From contig JAUDYN010000004.1 of the NCBI GenBank assembly GCA_030407005.1, positions 1,860,001-1,924,000 of the forward strand: a DNA stretch of 64,000 nucleotides, in the 5' to 3' direction. The translations under genes and the position numbers were made by a program. The stretch comes from Desarmillaria ectypa. Lineage: Eukaryota > Basidiomycota > Agaricomycetes > Agaricales > Physalacriaceae. Shown here one piece after another: positions 22,175 to 33,313 of this stretch. The notes below the pieces were generated by a model. It saw nothing but the letters and a program-made list of their open reading frames with translations, had not been told where the DNA came from and did not search any database. Position 1 is the stretch's first letter. Each line of letters opens with the position of its first letter.

Positions 22175-25100
22175 TCAATCAGTAGGCCTGGGAGGCATAC
22201 TGGTCCGGGTATCCAATCTTCTCATCTCTTTCTCTAGCCGATTGATACCAGAAGTTCCGTTCGAATTCGGTAGTCCCCGGACGCCATGCTTGTCGAATAG
22301 ATAAGTCAGTAGGTTTTTCTTCTCGTCGGCTAGACCATCCAGAAGAACGAATAGATGCGTTTCATCTCGCAGCACTAGCTGGGCAGCAATTATCACAGCG
22401 GCCGCCGACTCTCTCACTACAAGAGATGTCCTGTCGTTTAGCGACTATGATAACTGGCTTAATCTTTAGCCCAAACAGACCATAGTGATTGGACTCACGG
22501 TGATGAGGGTCGTCTTGAGACGGGGCATCTCTTCTTCTGCGATTTCTGCGGGTAAACGGAGGATAAATCTCCCAAGAGCGATCAGACCAAATGCATATGT
22601 TGCAGTTTGGACTTCTTCGTCCGAAAATTCAGGGTGAGGTTCAGCCCTGAAGGACCGTAGGCTGGCATGCATGGTGGTCAATCCGTACACAGGTTCTATA
22701 TGGGAAGCCAAGGCATCACGGATTGTGTTGGTAGCCTCTAGTACCTAAACGACACAGATATCAGAAACCAAATAAACATATGTATCCAGAAAACCTACGT
22801 TAGGCTTGTTGCAGTAACGTATCTGGAGCAGGGCAGAAAGTATATCTGCTTCATGACCTTCAATATAAACAGCCTGGTTTTCAAGCACTTCCCATAGGAC
22901 GATAAGTCCATACTCGAGTTCCTCCTCGCTCTAGAAAGATCATATGAGTGGAAGTGAGAAGAACGGGAGGAAAGAGGGATTACCTTGAGTGGGTTCAGAC
23001 ATTGGATGAATGCATTCAAGAATCGGTCGGAGTTATTGTTCCTCTCCCATATATCAGAATGAAGATTTGGTACAGAAGAGCTGACAAAGGGAGAAGGGCT
23101 ACCGGGATAACCCAGGTGGGGCGACGATGGTTCGGCCGCAGGATTCGTTATACAGAAAAGAGCTATCCGTCGGAGAAGGTTAATGTCAACGTCACCAGCT
23201 TCCATGCGGGCGATATATCCTCGAAGTTCCCCTTCATGGTCTGAAGTAGCGGCATCTTCAAAGCTTAAACGATGAGCGATCACTAAGCCATGAAATCAGC
23301 TGCTCGGCGTATTGACCTAAAAGAAAACGCTTCACTTACAAGCTTCCCGCTTGAGCCACCAACCACTCTCTTGTCGGCGATCTTGTTGGAGGACATCCAT
23401 CAAAGACGGTGAGTTGGTCTTGACCATTGGGCTATTCTTGAAAAGCGCTGCCTGTCGCATGACAGATGTAACCCGATTCACGGGAGTGGTTGGTGGTATC
23501 TGTCCTTGAATAGGCTGTAAAGGCGTTGACTTCGCCTTCATCTTAGGCGTCGCAAGCCCATTAGTACTGCCAGCGAAGAGCGATGCGGGTATTCTAGGAT
23601 GATCCAGCCCTTCCTCCTCCGGTTCCACAAGCTCTAGAAGTCGCTCCGCCGCGCTCTCCGCCTGCTCAGCCCTTGCCCTCAGGGCATCTTCAACAACGGG
23701 CTGGCCACTCCCAAGGTCAACCACGGATTCAGAAGACTGTACATTGGGAACACCAAGAACAGGCTTCGAACCTACTGATTTGGGCGAAAGTGACTGGGTC
23801 CGGGTATCTGACTTGAGCGTTTCAGCAGGGTATTGCTCGAAAGGCGCAGAAAATGACATGAGGTTTATAGAGTGATCCTCGGAGTCAGTGTCATAATCAG
23901 GTATTGGTATGCTTTGCGCTAGAAGTAGAGAATCTTCTGGACCTGTCGCGTCCATTAGGAGGGTAGAGTGTCGGACATGCGTAGGCGTAGTGACAGGTCT
24001 CTTGGCGGGACTACGCCGAGGTGGAGAGCCTACAGAAGAGGGAGGAGAGGCGGGTAGTGCTGTTCGAGCCGCTCTCTGAAGAACGGACTGTCGATTGGAC
24101 GAACCAGCAAGAGGCGATAACGACGACGATGTGCGCCGTTGAAACGAGTTTTCGGGAGACTGTGAAGAAGATCTGACTAGACTCGCTCGTGGATTTGAAC
24201 GAGGGGGAGAAACTGGTATATTTCCTGCGCTCGCAGAACGATTGAGACTGCCAGATACTATACGAGAGCGTGTTGAAGGAGGCGAAGTAGAGGTACGTAA
24301 AGGGGATGAAGGACGCGGTGTAAACTTTGATGGAGAAGTCGGCGCCGGTGAGCCGGACCGCTTGAAAGGCGCATGAGAGGCAGTTGCTTGATGTCGCAAT
24401 GTAGGAGGAGAGTTCGCAATTGCTTTCGCCTTGGCCCGGCTAGCTGCGATTGCAGCTGCCACACTACTTTTCTTGGTTGGTCTCGAGGTAACTGGAGGCA
24501 AAACAGCGGCAGCGTTGGGATCAGGACAGGCTTTTTCGAGCTGCTTTCGTGCAACCGAATCCAGTGATTCGGATATAGCATTGCCGCGCTCCGGCCAGAT
24601 GCTCTGAAAAACCCAGAAATATTTTCGCCCCTCTGCCTTGACAGCAGGATTAGGATCCCCTAAAGATTTCTTCAGTGCTTTTTCCAAAGTCTCTAGCCCT
24701 CCGCTACTTTCTATAGTTAGTTTCGCACGCTGCCCATGGACTTCCAAGTAATGCTTCATATGACCCGTTGCATACGTTCGCGCTTGCGCTGTCTTTTCCT
24801 GTAGAGTCTGCCAGAAGAGAGGAATGAAAATGCGAGGTGTGCCGGAGGTGTAGTTTATTATGGCTGTCACTACTATTTGCGACTCCTGCGCCGTGATTTT
24901 CTTAGTGAATCCGGCCATTTTGAGAAGATTGAAAAGGAGAACATCGCAAAAAGGATCCAAAGCGACTCCCAAGGCAGAAGCCAATTCGCAATAGAGGGAA
25001 ATAGTATTCGTAGCAACAGTTGTTCGCAGACTAATCAGCTAAGCGATAAATCAGTAATTGTACATCTCCGTCAGAAAGTATAATATACCGTTTTGATCGA

Positions 25101-26647
25101 CCACTGGATGAAGCCATCTTTCAAGCAGGCCATGAATGCATCATGATACCTTGTGTGAACATCGCCTTTGAGCATGCCGCGCACTCTGGTTATGGCTTGA
25201 TCGCGTGCCGCCCAATTATGTTCCGTTTCCTTTCCCTGGAAGCATATACTAAATCAGCCACCAAGGTGGCGACAGAAAATATGGTATGCACACCTCAAAT
25301 GCTTTCGCCATGCCTATGAATTCGTTCTCTAGATCACGACTAGAAGCTGCCTAATTAAAATGTAAGAATGTGTGAGGTGGCGATATGTTAAAGCCACTCA
25401 CATAGACAGCACGAATTTCAGAAGCCTGAGACCCGGCAACTGGGGTAGTTATACTTGGAGACGCAGCACCAGCGCGACTGACCGGTCTTAGGATGCTCGT
25501 CGAACTGACGGCTCTCGGAATCCCATTCCCGGGGGGTGCGGAGGACTTGCGGTTCTGAAGCATCATGCTAGGGGGGATGTATTCCTTCGTCTTCGTGACG
25601 CTGTCACCACTCTCCGAACCTTCTCTACTATGAAGCCCACTTCCTGTCCCGGAACCAGAGCCCAGAAGTTTCGAAAGCACCCCATCAACGATTGTCTTCC
25701 TAACGCCTTTTTTGGTTAATTCCTTCTTCAGATCAGCTCGGGCCGCATCAGTGACTGCTGGTCCCGAAAAAAGTTCCACTACGGATTGACGCGAACATTC
25801 ACGTACGTGAGCATCTGTGTCTTCTAGACTGTCAACAAGGAGAGACAAATAAGGCCGGATAGGGAATGTATGGTAATTTCGGCGGATGTGGACAAGAGTA
25901 AGAATTGACTAGAGGTGAGATGAGTGAACACGTTTTCGTCGCGTACAGGGCGTAACATACCTGTTCTCGCACTTTCCACACCTTGCTTGCAAGTCCATTC
26001 TCTCGAAGAAACCTTTCAAACATCGCCAGCGGCGTTTCGGGGCCCTTTGCCCCTCTTGAGCCGGTGGACATCATGCTAGTCCCGCCAGCACGGTACGCGA
26101 AGCCTCCCACGATTACTAAGGCCTCCCGAGCCTTCGTTTGAGCCTTTTCCTTATCACCTAGACGTTCTATGAGTCCACCCGCAGGAAGAAATGCAGTAAG
26201 GAGTTGTCGAAGCGTGACGCTGTCTACAAATGAAGAAGAGGAAGATGTCGATGAAGACAGCGAGGGTGAGACGACACTGCGTCCTGGAGCATGGATGGTA
26301 TGGCGAGAGACGAGAAGGGGTATTAATGGTGGCAGGACAGAGAGCGTTGCAGCAGTGAGATGCTGGTTCGACGTTCGTAAACATGCCTTGAGAACGTTGA
26401 TGAGACCGTCGGGGTCGTTGACCTGAACAGCACAATTGGCAATCAAGAGGTAAGACTTATTAGTTTCTGAAGAAAAGTATACCTCGGCGCCAGATTCGAA
26501 TTCGGATTGAAGTTTCGTTAATGCGTCGACTTTGACGTCAACATCTAGTCGCGTTTAGCTAGGATAGGGAAAATGGCGCGACGAAACGGTACCGTTGCTT
26601 TTGCATTTGGTCACCAGTTTTCCGACAATTGAATCATCTGGATCCAT
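22175..26647 (-). CDS. CLASP: CLASP family microtubule-associated protein
   Basis: Spliced from the start MDPDDSIVGKLVTKCKSN through DVKVDALTKLQSEFE and LINVLKACLRTSNQHLTAAT, the N-terminus is a HEAT/TOG array. A second TOG unit begins near DLENEFIGMAKAFEGKETEH and runs through CDVLLFNLLKMAGFTKK, FIPLFWQTLQEKTAQARTYA and VKAEGRKYFWVFQSIWPERG. A long Ser/Pro/Arg-rich basic linker follows (about 24.5-23.4 kb), and the C-terminal helical repeat ends with NLLTYLFDKHGVRG and PRPTD. CLASP proteins bind microtubules through TOG domains and the basic linker, promote rescue and stabilise the spindle midzone (Stu1 in budding yeast, Cls1/Peg1 in fission yeast). At about 1,300 residues the length is normal. 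ATG 26647 is the first ATG in frame. The stop TGA is at 22177-22175. Confidence 0.9.
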
Positions 26648-26802
26648 CGCAGGACGATGGTGCGAATGAGGTCCGTGCAGTAGTAATGGCGCGAGAAGGC
26701 AAGGTCTGTCGCGTAAACACACACAAATTCGGCGCCAACTTGTCACACTACTACATAGTAATAATTCCTATGAGTGATAAATACAGTGGCATAGCTCTTT
26801 CT

Positions 26803-27931
26803 TTAGAATATACGGTATCTCTTGGCTAGGAAGTATCCTACGCCCGACAGCATACCGGCGACATGGCCTGCATGGGCCTGGGAGTCTTGTTTGTTGCTTA
26901 CAGACGAATAAGTCTCCCAAAGAAATATTGCTGGAACAAGGGCCCAAGCAGGAATAGGTATTATTCCGTAGAGTGAGAAAATCATTCTCGGACTGACACA
27001 TGCAAGGAGTGATATCAATGAATATACGGCACCTGAATTTATTGATGTCAAGTCAGAGAATGACCATATAGTTAATCATGATACTTACCACTTGCACCCA
27101 TGCAAGGTGTATCACGATTGCCGACGATATTGGTCCAGGCTACATGGCAAGCATTGGCAATGACTCCTGCTATATGCGCACATAAGGGATCCATCACCAA
27201 GACAGAGTAATGCCTGTAAACGTACACGCTAGGTAAAGCCCAATAAACCGTTTGTTGCCTAACATCTCAAGCATTGTTGGGGCGAAGAAGAAGAATGTGA
27301 AAGTATTGAAGAACAGATGGCCAATGCCTTCATGAGAGAACATGGCAGTGACAAGGGTCCAGCTGGCGCGAAATGAATGAGCCAACTCGGAATTAGCTGC
27401 AGAGGTGGTGAACGTACGGTCGGGCGAGAGTATTTCGCCAGCTGCTTGTAAAGTTGTCCCTCATCCACGAATAAAAAGGTTGTCTCTGTGCCAGTTGATA
27501 AACTTCGTACGAAAGTAGTAAATGAAACACACCCGTGTAGCTGCAGCTCGCGCTTGACCACTCTCCGACATCCAAGCGAGGAAGACGAGACCGTTTATGC
27601 CCATGATGCCGTAGAAAATGTAGTTCCTTGGGATATTGTCGAGCCAATCAAAAGGTCCACGAGACCGCAGTTGGCTATGATATTGTCGAATACTGTGTGG
27701 CCTTAGCCTAGCCAGTGCAGGGCTTGGGGATGACGCAAACGCGCCAGTATATGGGGTTCCTACGATTCTGTGGTGAACGTTGCTGGGGTGGCCATGAGCA
27801 ACAAACTGTCTTCGGAATTGACGTGTTACATTCGCATTAGAACGCGACAGTACATTCGCAGAGAGAATATTTCTGCAAGAGAATGGAAACAAACCAAAGG
27901 GCCTCATGGAAGTTTGGAGAGAGCTGAGCAT
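26803..27931 (-). CDS. PCP1: mitochondrial rhomboid intramembrane protease (Pcp1/PARL type)
   Basis: The N-terminal 90 residues are Arg/Ser/His-rich with almost no acidic residues (MLSSLQTSMRPFGLF...), a mitochondrial targeting region. Membrane segments follow: NYIFYGIMGINGLVFLAWM, then SWTLVTAMFSHEGIGHLFFN, which carries the loop His and the oxyanion His/Asn, FIGLYLACTFTGITLSW, and the catalytic serine in GASGAVYSLISLLA. The catalytic histidine lies in the last segment, HAGHVAGMLSGVG. This is the Ser-His dyad of rhomboids. The yeast relative Pcp1/Rbd1 cleaves Ccp1 and the fusion GTPase Mgm1 in the inner membrane. At least five introns interrupt the gene. The ATG is at 27931 and the TAA at 26805-26803. 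Only 39 bases separate its ATG from that of TRS20 on the opposite strand. Confidence 0.92.
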
Positions 27932-27970
27932 TTGTCACGATCCTGTTTTGGCAAGTGGCGATCCTTGAAG
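27932..27970. promoter_or_regulatory. 39-base head-to-head region between two start codons
   Basis: This is the whole space between the ATG of the rhomboid gene (minus) and the ATG of TRS20 (plus). It is too short for two separate core promoters, so transcription of each gene must start inside or beyond the other gene's coding region, or one of the two starts lies further downstream than modelled. The sequence shows no TATA box. Confidence 0.5.
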
Positions 27971-28658
27971 ATGTCCCACCATCTGTTCGTGCTCTCGCCG
28001 TCAGATACGCCCATCTACAGTCTTACACATTATTCGACCAGACCCGTCGTCAATGTTCCATCGCCGCTTGCTTCGAACCTGCCGACTTGGTCGACATCCG
28101 CGTTCGCTGGAACGCTGACCGCGTTGTCTGGCGCGTCCAGTGTTCCACATCATACAACCGGGGGCCCAGTTCGAATGGGCGGTGGACAAGACCGACATGT
28201 AATACAGATGATAGCAAACGCAAGCCTGGACGTAGTCGAGGATGTGATGCGCAAGGAGAATACAATGTATGTTTACCAGCAGGCTGTGAAGCAAAAACCC
28301 TGACAACAGATGGGAGGTATCTGAAATCGGTAGATAAGTTCAACGAATGGACCATTTCAGCGTTCATAACACCAGGGAGTTCGTAGCTTAAGTGCTTGCT
28401 TGCTTTCTCGCTCATCTGATGTTGTATCCAGATACGAAATTTGTACTCTTACACGAAGGCAAGAACGACGATGGCATCAAATCTTTCTTCATGGACATCT
28501 GGGAGTTGTACGTCAAGGTAAAAACTGTGCAACAAGTGGCCTACTGCGTACTGACACCGACCCAGACTACGCTAAATCCTTTCCACACTGCGCACACTGT
28601 TATCAGAAGTGGAGTCTTTGATGCCCGGGTACGGCAGAGCGCGAAAAAGTATTTATAA
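27971..28658 (+). CDS. TRS20: TRAPP complex subunit 2 (Trs20/sedlin)
   Basis: Spliced: MSHHLFVLSPSDTPIYSLTH opens the longin-like sheet. RHVIQMIANASLDVVEDVMR, then MYLKSVDKFNEWTISAFITP form the central helix and hairpin. TKFVLLHEG, DGIKSFFMDIWELYVK, LLNPFHTAHTVIRSGVFDAR and VRQSAKKYL complete the fold. This is the sedlin family, a core subunit of TRAPP, the exchange factor for Rab1/Ypt1 in ER-Golgi traffic and autophagy. The intron between ENTM and YLKS uses a donor in AATGTATGTT and joins in phase. An extra Pro/Ser/Thr/Gly-rich stretch of about 50 residues lies between the first strands and the helix (see findings). The stop TAA is at 28656-28658. Confidence 0.9.
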
Positions 28659-29075
28659 ATAATTAATTCTGGATTAATTTACGATTGATGTATCACGTGG
28701 ACCGTTGATAAGTCAGTGGCTGCGACCTGGCTTTCTCTCTCACTCTCGTTGACCTGGCTTGGGTGGCCGCCCTTTCTCTTTCCTTTATATATCGTTGTCG
28801 GCGTCCTCTGAACATTTTCTCTGCCATTTGCATTGCAGTGTGCCAGATCGCTTTCCAAAATAAACCTCTTCTTGCCGCCTAATCTCTTCTTTTCTTCTCA
28901 AGTCTTCACCCAATTAGCCACTGTGTCCACTTGTGTCTCCCACCAATTCTACTTTCACCAGTGAGTTGTAGCTTCTTTTTCGATTTCCCAAGCTCATTGG
29001 CTGCTTTTCTGCAGTTGTATCACCTTATTTTCTGTTCAGTAATCAACGGCACACTAATCTCTATCTATCGACACC
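28659..29075 (+). promoter_or_regulatory. promoter and pyrimidine-rich leader of the 29-kb gene
   Basis: There is no gene in this stretch. A TATA-like element (TTTATATAT, 28784-28792) lies inside a strongly pyrimidine-rich plus strand (runs of CT from about 28729 to 28800 and again 28840-29040). In fungi, CT-rich stretches next to the start site often mark well-expressed genes. The distance from the TATA-like element to the ATG at 29076 is about 285 bases, so a long 5' leader is likely. The leader may contain an intron (GTGAGTTGTAG near 28961), which I could not confirm. Confidence 0.45.
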
Positions 29076-30612
29076 ATGACTACCGCACCTCCCAACAACC
29101 GTGCTTCTCTTCTTGCAGGTCTTCGCACAGGCGGCGTACGCTCTTCCTCGACGACTCTTCCTCACACCGCCGCTCCAGGTGCTTCTTTTAACATCACTCG
29201 TTTTGCATCACAGCATCATCAGCCTTCCGTGTTTCCAGAGGAGGACGAAGATGATCAGCTCGCCGAAATGCCTTCACAGAATGTGTACGTCAACAAACAG
29301 TACAGTGGCAATCGGACCCTGCCAATGACCGCCGCTGTCGATGGATCCAACAACCGATTCGCTCAGCAGCAGCGGGGCATGAACCCGAACAGTGCTCCAT
29401 TCACCCCATCCTTTGCCGCCCCCAACGTGATCACACAATCCAACAATGTTCAAGCTCAAGCATTTCAATTACAGATGATGCAAATGGAGTTGATGAGACT
29501 TCAGGTACGCTCAAACAATAGCGGCTCTTCTCCTTCCTACTGATGCCACATCTATGAAGGCTGTTCAAGCTCAGCAGCAAGCTCAGCACTATCAGGCTGA
29601 GCTTTTGGCCCAGGCCCAGCGCCAACAGCAGCAGCAGTCTCAGAACCGCAGGGCCAGCTTGGGCTTTACCGCTGCTTCCGCAGGTCCTATGTCGACTACA
29701 TTTGATTTGCGCTCTGCTACCTTGAGCGCTCAGATGCGTCGGGCAAAGGAGCGGCAGCCCCAGTTGTCAGTGATTGGGGATGAACCCATGACGGCTGCGT
29801 TAGGCGGTAGATTTGGAAGTCGGACGCCAAACGTCCCTACGGTTCCGATGTCCAGATACAATAACGACGATAATGATGGTGCACCTATACCTCCCACCCC
29901 TAACTCTACGACGGTCATCAGCGGAGGCACTTCCTTGGGCAACCCTGCCTCAAATAACTTGAACTCGGCCGGCGCGCCGTCCAAGTCTGACTCCGCGACT
30001 TCCTGGAGGCGGGCCGACAGGAACAACTCTGTTCTCAGGGCAAACCGGGCCGTGACTTCCCCGAGCGTCAAGGTGACGCCTCCCCCTGGTGAATGTATCT
30101 CCCCACCCCCAGGGCTGGCCGTTGCAGCACCCAAGGCTCGGCCTCAGCCCCTTCGTTTCAGCCCTGCCGTATCGCATCCATTGCCCGCTGTAACCATTGA
30201 TACAAGCGAAGGCGATGATGATGCTGATTCGACCAGTTCTTCCAAGTCCGGCGGATCCAATTCGTCCCCTACCAGCCCTCACTCGTCCTCTTCCAACGAA
30301 ATACCTCTCTCGCCGCGCGAAGAAGCAAGCAAGAAGTTGTATGAAGGTCTGGGAATTGGAAGGCCATGTTCGACCGTTTCCAACACCATCGGTGGCATCG
30401 ATGTTACTCAAGATCAGGAGTCAGTCCCAATATCAGTTGTATTTGGCCACCGGTTGGCCAGTCAACCGACAAGGCAGCCCCGCGGGCCGCCTTCGGGTGC
30501 CGACGAACTAGGTCCCAAGAACTTCGCGACTCGCATAAGGAGAAAAGCCATTGGAGGTTTGGGAATGTTGATGGGAGCAAGAGAGCGAAGGGAGCTTGTC
30601 GAAGCGTTTTGA
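29076..30612 (+). CDS. unrecognised Gln/Ser/Pro-rich basidiomycete protein
   Basis: Two exons (29076-29504 and 29560-30612, a 55-base phase 0 intron) give about 493 residues. The N-terminus MTTAPPNNRASLLAGLRTGG is Ser/Thr/Ala-rich. A helical Gln-rich part spans the splice (AFQLQMMQMELMRLQ then AVQAQQQAQHYQAELLAQAQ). The middle is disordered with Pro and Ser clusters. The end is ordered and basic: SPREEASKKLYEGLGIGRP and NFATRIRRKAIGGLGMLMGA. I do not recognise a domain. I have an impression that the basic C-terminal block recurs in agaricomycetes, but cannot check it. The promoter features and a coding sequence rich in C-ending codons suggest good expression. A role in RNA or vesicle biology is conceivable but unsupported. 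Confidence 0.72.
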
Positions 30613-31356
30613 ATGCTCCGCTGCTCTTCTTTGCGAGATATGATGCCGTTTGATGATTAACAAGAACAGATATTTATTGTGTTGGTCAGGTTCATCTGAG
30701 GTCGAGTGGTGTTTAGTAACGTTCGGGAGGGATTTCGGCAGAAAATCGGAATAAAGAATTGTACCAATGCATCATTCTTCCATTTTTTCCTTCATCTGTC
30801 TTGCCTCTTCCTTTTCATCTCCCAAAGCAGTTCTTCATCATTTTTAGTGAGCTTCTACATTCCTTCTCTTCATTCTTTTCAGCTTTATTCAACTCTTTAT
30901 GATATGTGCATGTCTGCCGGTATATTGGACACACACAGCTACCTGTCACTTTCTGCCGCTTTCCCTCTTTTCTTCTTCCCCATTTGTTACATCAATTTCC
31001 TTCTTTCATTGCAGTTGGCATGTTTGACTAAGGTTAGTGTCCTTCCGCTGATACTGTCGTCTTGAGGCTCACCAGAAACAATTTTATAGGCGTAAAATTG
31101 CAAAGTAAGAATTAATAATCAATCGGCTTGAAGGACAATGAGGGGCTTTTCTTGAATTCTCGGGATAGCTGCGCTTCCCTGTGCGTTAGCAAGACAACAC
31201 ATCTTACCTCAATCCCTCGCATTCTGTCCTTCCAAAGCCTTTCGGTTGTTGTAGTGTAGGCAAGTTCGTGTAAATGAAGAAGATTTATTTATGTCAATCA
31301 GAGTGATACAACACGACTCGAACCAAAGATCATAAAGATATACCAAACTGCTTATA
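30613..31356. other. intergenic, T/C-rich on the plus strand
   Basis: About 740 bases between two converging genes. The plus strand from about 30775 to 31030 is nearly all pyrimidine-rich and opens a 119-codon frame (30706-31065) made mostly of Phe, Ser and Leu. I read this as a low-complexity by-product rather than a gene. The 3' untranslated parts of both neighbours should lie here. Confidence 0.5.
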
Positions 31357-33146
31357 TCATTTACACCTCTGGGCGACGATGCCTTTTCCGTGCTCCTACG
31401 AATGATACCTGAGGGGTTGACCGCGAAAAGAAGTATATTGCCGTACCTGCCATTCTTCCTTACTTATCCAAAGTTGATGAAAAGTGCCCAGACTCGCCAA
31501 AATACTGCCCCCTAGCCAGCCTCCATAACGACGCTCAATAGGATTTCCGGGAGCATGAATTTTGACCTGCAAGAACATGAGTGGTCAAAGGTAAAAGTGG
31601 CAGGTAATGACAACTTACATGAGGGAACGTCCGACTCAGCTCTGCAGCAAGTCGGTCATTGAATCCAGAGAATAAACTACCTCCTCCAGTAAGGACGACA
31701 TTGCCCATCAAAACTTGGCGGAGTTCAATGTCATATGATCGCAGAGATTCGCTGATCAGTGCAGGTATCGTTTTGGGTAAAGACTGATTGGAGGACTGCA
31801 GTCTCTGATTTAGAGCAATGAAGACATTTGGTGATTACTCGGCTTACGCTCATTTGAGGGGAATGGTAGAAAAACTGTTCACCAACATAGTATCGCTCGG
31901 CTCCAAACCAAGTGTTATAACCTGTAGGGAATTCATACTGTTTCGGTGGTCGATTAGCCGCAGCCCTGGAAAGGTTGGTTCATTCAGACGTTCAACCGTA
32001 ATAACCAAAAACAACTCACTGATCATTCCACCCTGTCTCGAGCACGCCACCCACAGTTTGCAGCCATTCGTCGACTTCGCGAGTCTCGTACCATTGCCGC
32101 CAGCTATCAGTTGTTCCGGCCAAGCGATCCTCACGTAGGGTGAATTTTGGCGGGCTGTTGGGTTCAACTGGCTGTAAAAGGTGATGTATGACTATATTGA
32201 AAATGAGGGAGACGCTTAGAACGCACCAATTTACTTGCTATGAGTTGATGTGGAAATAAATCAATACCTCGCCGAGTGTGGGTTGGCTGCGTGAGGATAC
32301 TATGGGTGCTAGAGTGGATGAGCGATGGAAGAGACGAGTATACGAGGCCTGTGACCCTTCAGATGAGCAGATTTGAAGCATGATAATATACCCACCTTTG
32401 CGCAAAACAAATCCGTCCACGACAGGTGTTACGCTTGCCATATCTTGACCGACATCAATGACTAGTGCAGACCCTTTTCCCGCCGCAAAGCTGAATGACA
32501 TTAATCAATAAGGTCCTAGCAGGCGGTAAATGGGTCTTAGAAACCTACGTGTTGAGAACCCCGGTGTTGGAAATGTAAAAAGCAGGTACCTGGAATTCTT
32601 CGAACATTATTTCAGCCATCCGTTCTCGATTCTCAACAGTATTCCATGAGGGCTCAGTGACCAGGACAGGATGCTCAGAAGGATTGCATCCCATAACATT
32701 AACGATGGCATGCTCGACCAGGGCATGTATAGGCCCAAAATCATTTACTGGTCACGAAGAGATTATCACGGTATCCTATATAGCAAGAACTAGGCACTCA
32801 CTGAGTCCTCCCTTGATAGGATTGGCCACTTCCATACCACTCCTCCATACTGACGGTCCCGATTGTCCTATGTAGGATTTCGCCAATTGAGGCTTTGAGG
32901 CTACCTCAACATTGTTCACATCGGTCATAGCAAAGTCACTATCATCAGGGGCCTTGATGTAGCCATACGACGTTGGAATTATGGCTTTGGGGGTGTCGTC
33001 TCCTGCATATCCAGCGCGTAATGACGAAGACCCAATGTCAACGACGAGTGCCGATACTTCGTCTACAATTGGCGGTAGAGTGTTTTGTAAGAGAGAAAAA
33101 TAGGCCTCAGAATTCAGGCGCACTCACCGCCGCCGTAATTGACCAT
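31357..33146 (-). CDS. ARP4: actin-related protein 4 (ARP4/BAF53 type)
   Basis: The first exon MVNYGG joins [20 protein letters not shown], the actin phosphate-1 loop region with the [14 protein letters not shown] block. Next come [23 protein letters not shown], the second phosphate loop [20 protein letters not shown], then [20 protein letters not shown] and [20 protein letters not shown] followed by [19 protein letters not shown]. The end is [12 protein letters not shown], joined by a last intron with acceptor CGTAG. The pairing of EVANPIKxG with [18 protein letters not shown] is typical of Arp4, the nuclear actin-like subunit of INO80, SWR1 and NuA4. An Arp4-specific charged insert lies around [20 protein letters not shown]. 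The stop TGA is at 31359-31357. It is head-to-head with ERB1, 167 bases apart. Confidence 0.92.
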
Positions 33147-33313
33147 TTGTCAGTGTCAAGAAGGAGTTTGTTCGTAGTTCGAGCAAGGTCGTGTTATTGT
33201 GCTGTGTTTGACATCAGCGTCCGTGAGAACTGAAATATTTTTCGATCGCGGTCCGGTGTTACCTCTGAGATTTTTTGCCTCTTTACGTTTCCTGGCCCCT
33301 CCGCTCGCCGAGA

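Noticed and set aside
30706..31065. Plus-strand frame of 119 codons rich in Phe, Ser and Leu
   Set aside because: Produced by a pyrimidine-rich tract, with no recognisable protein features. It is probably untranslated sequence.
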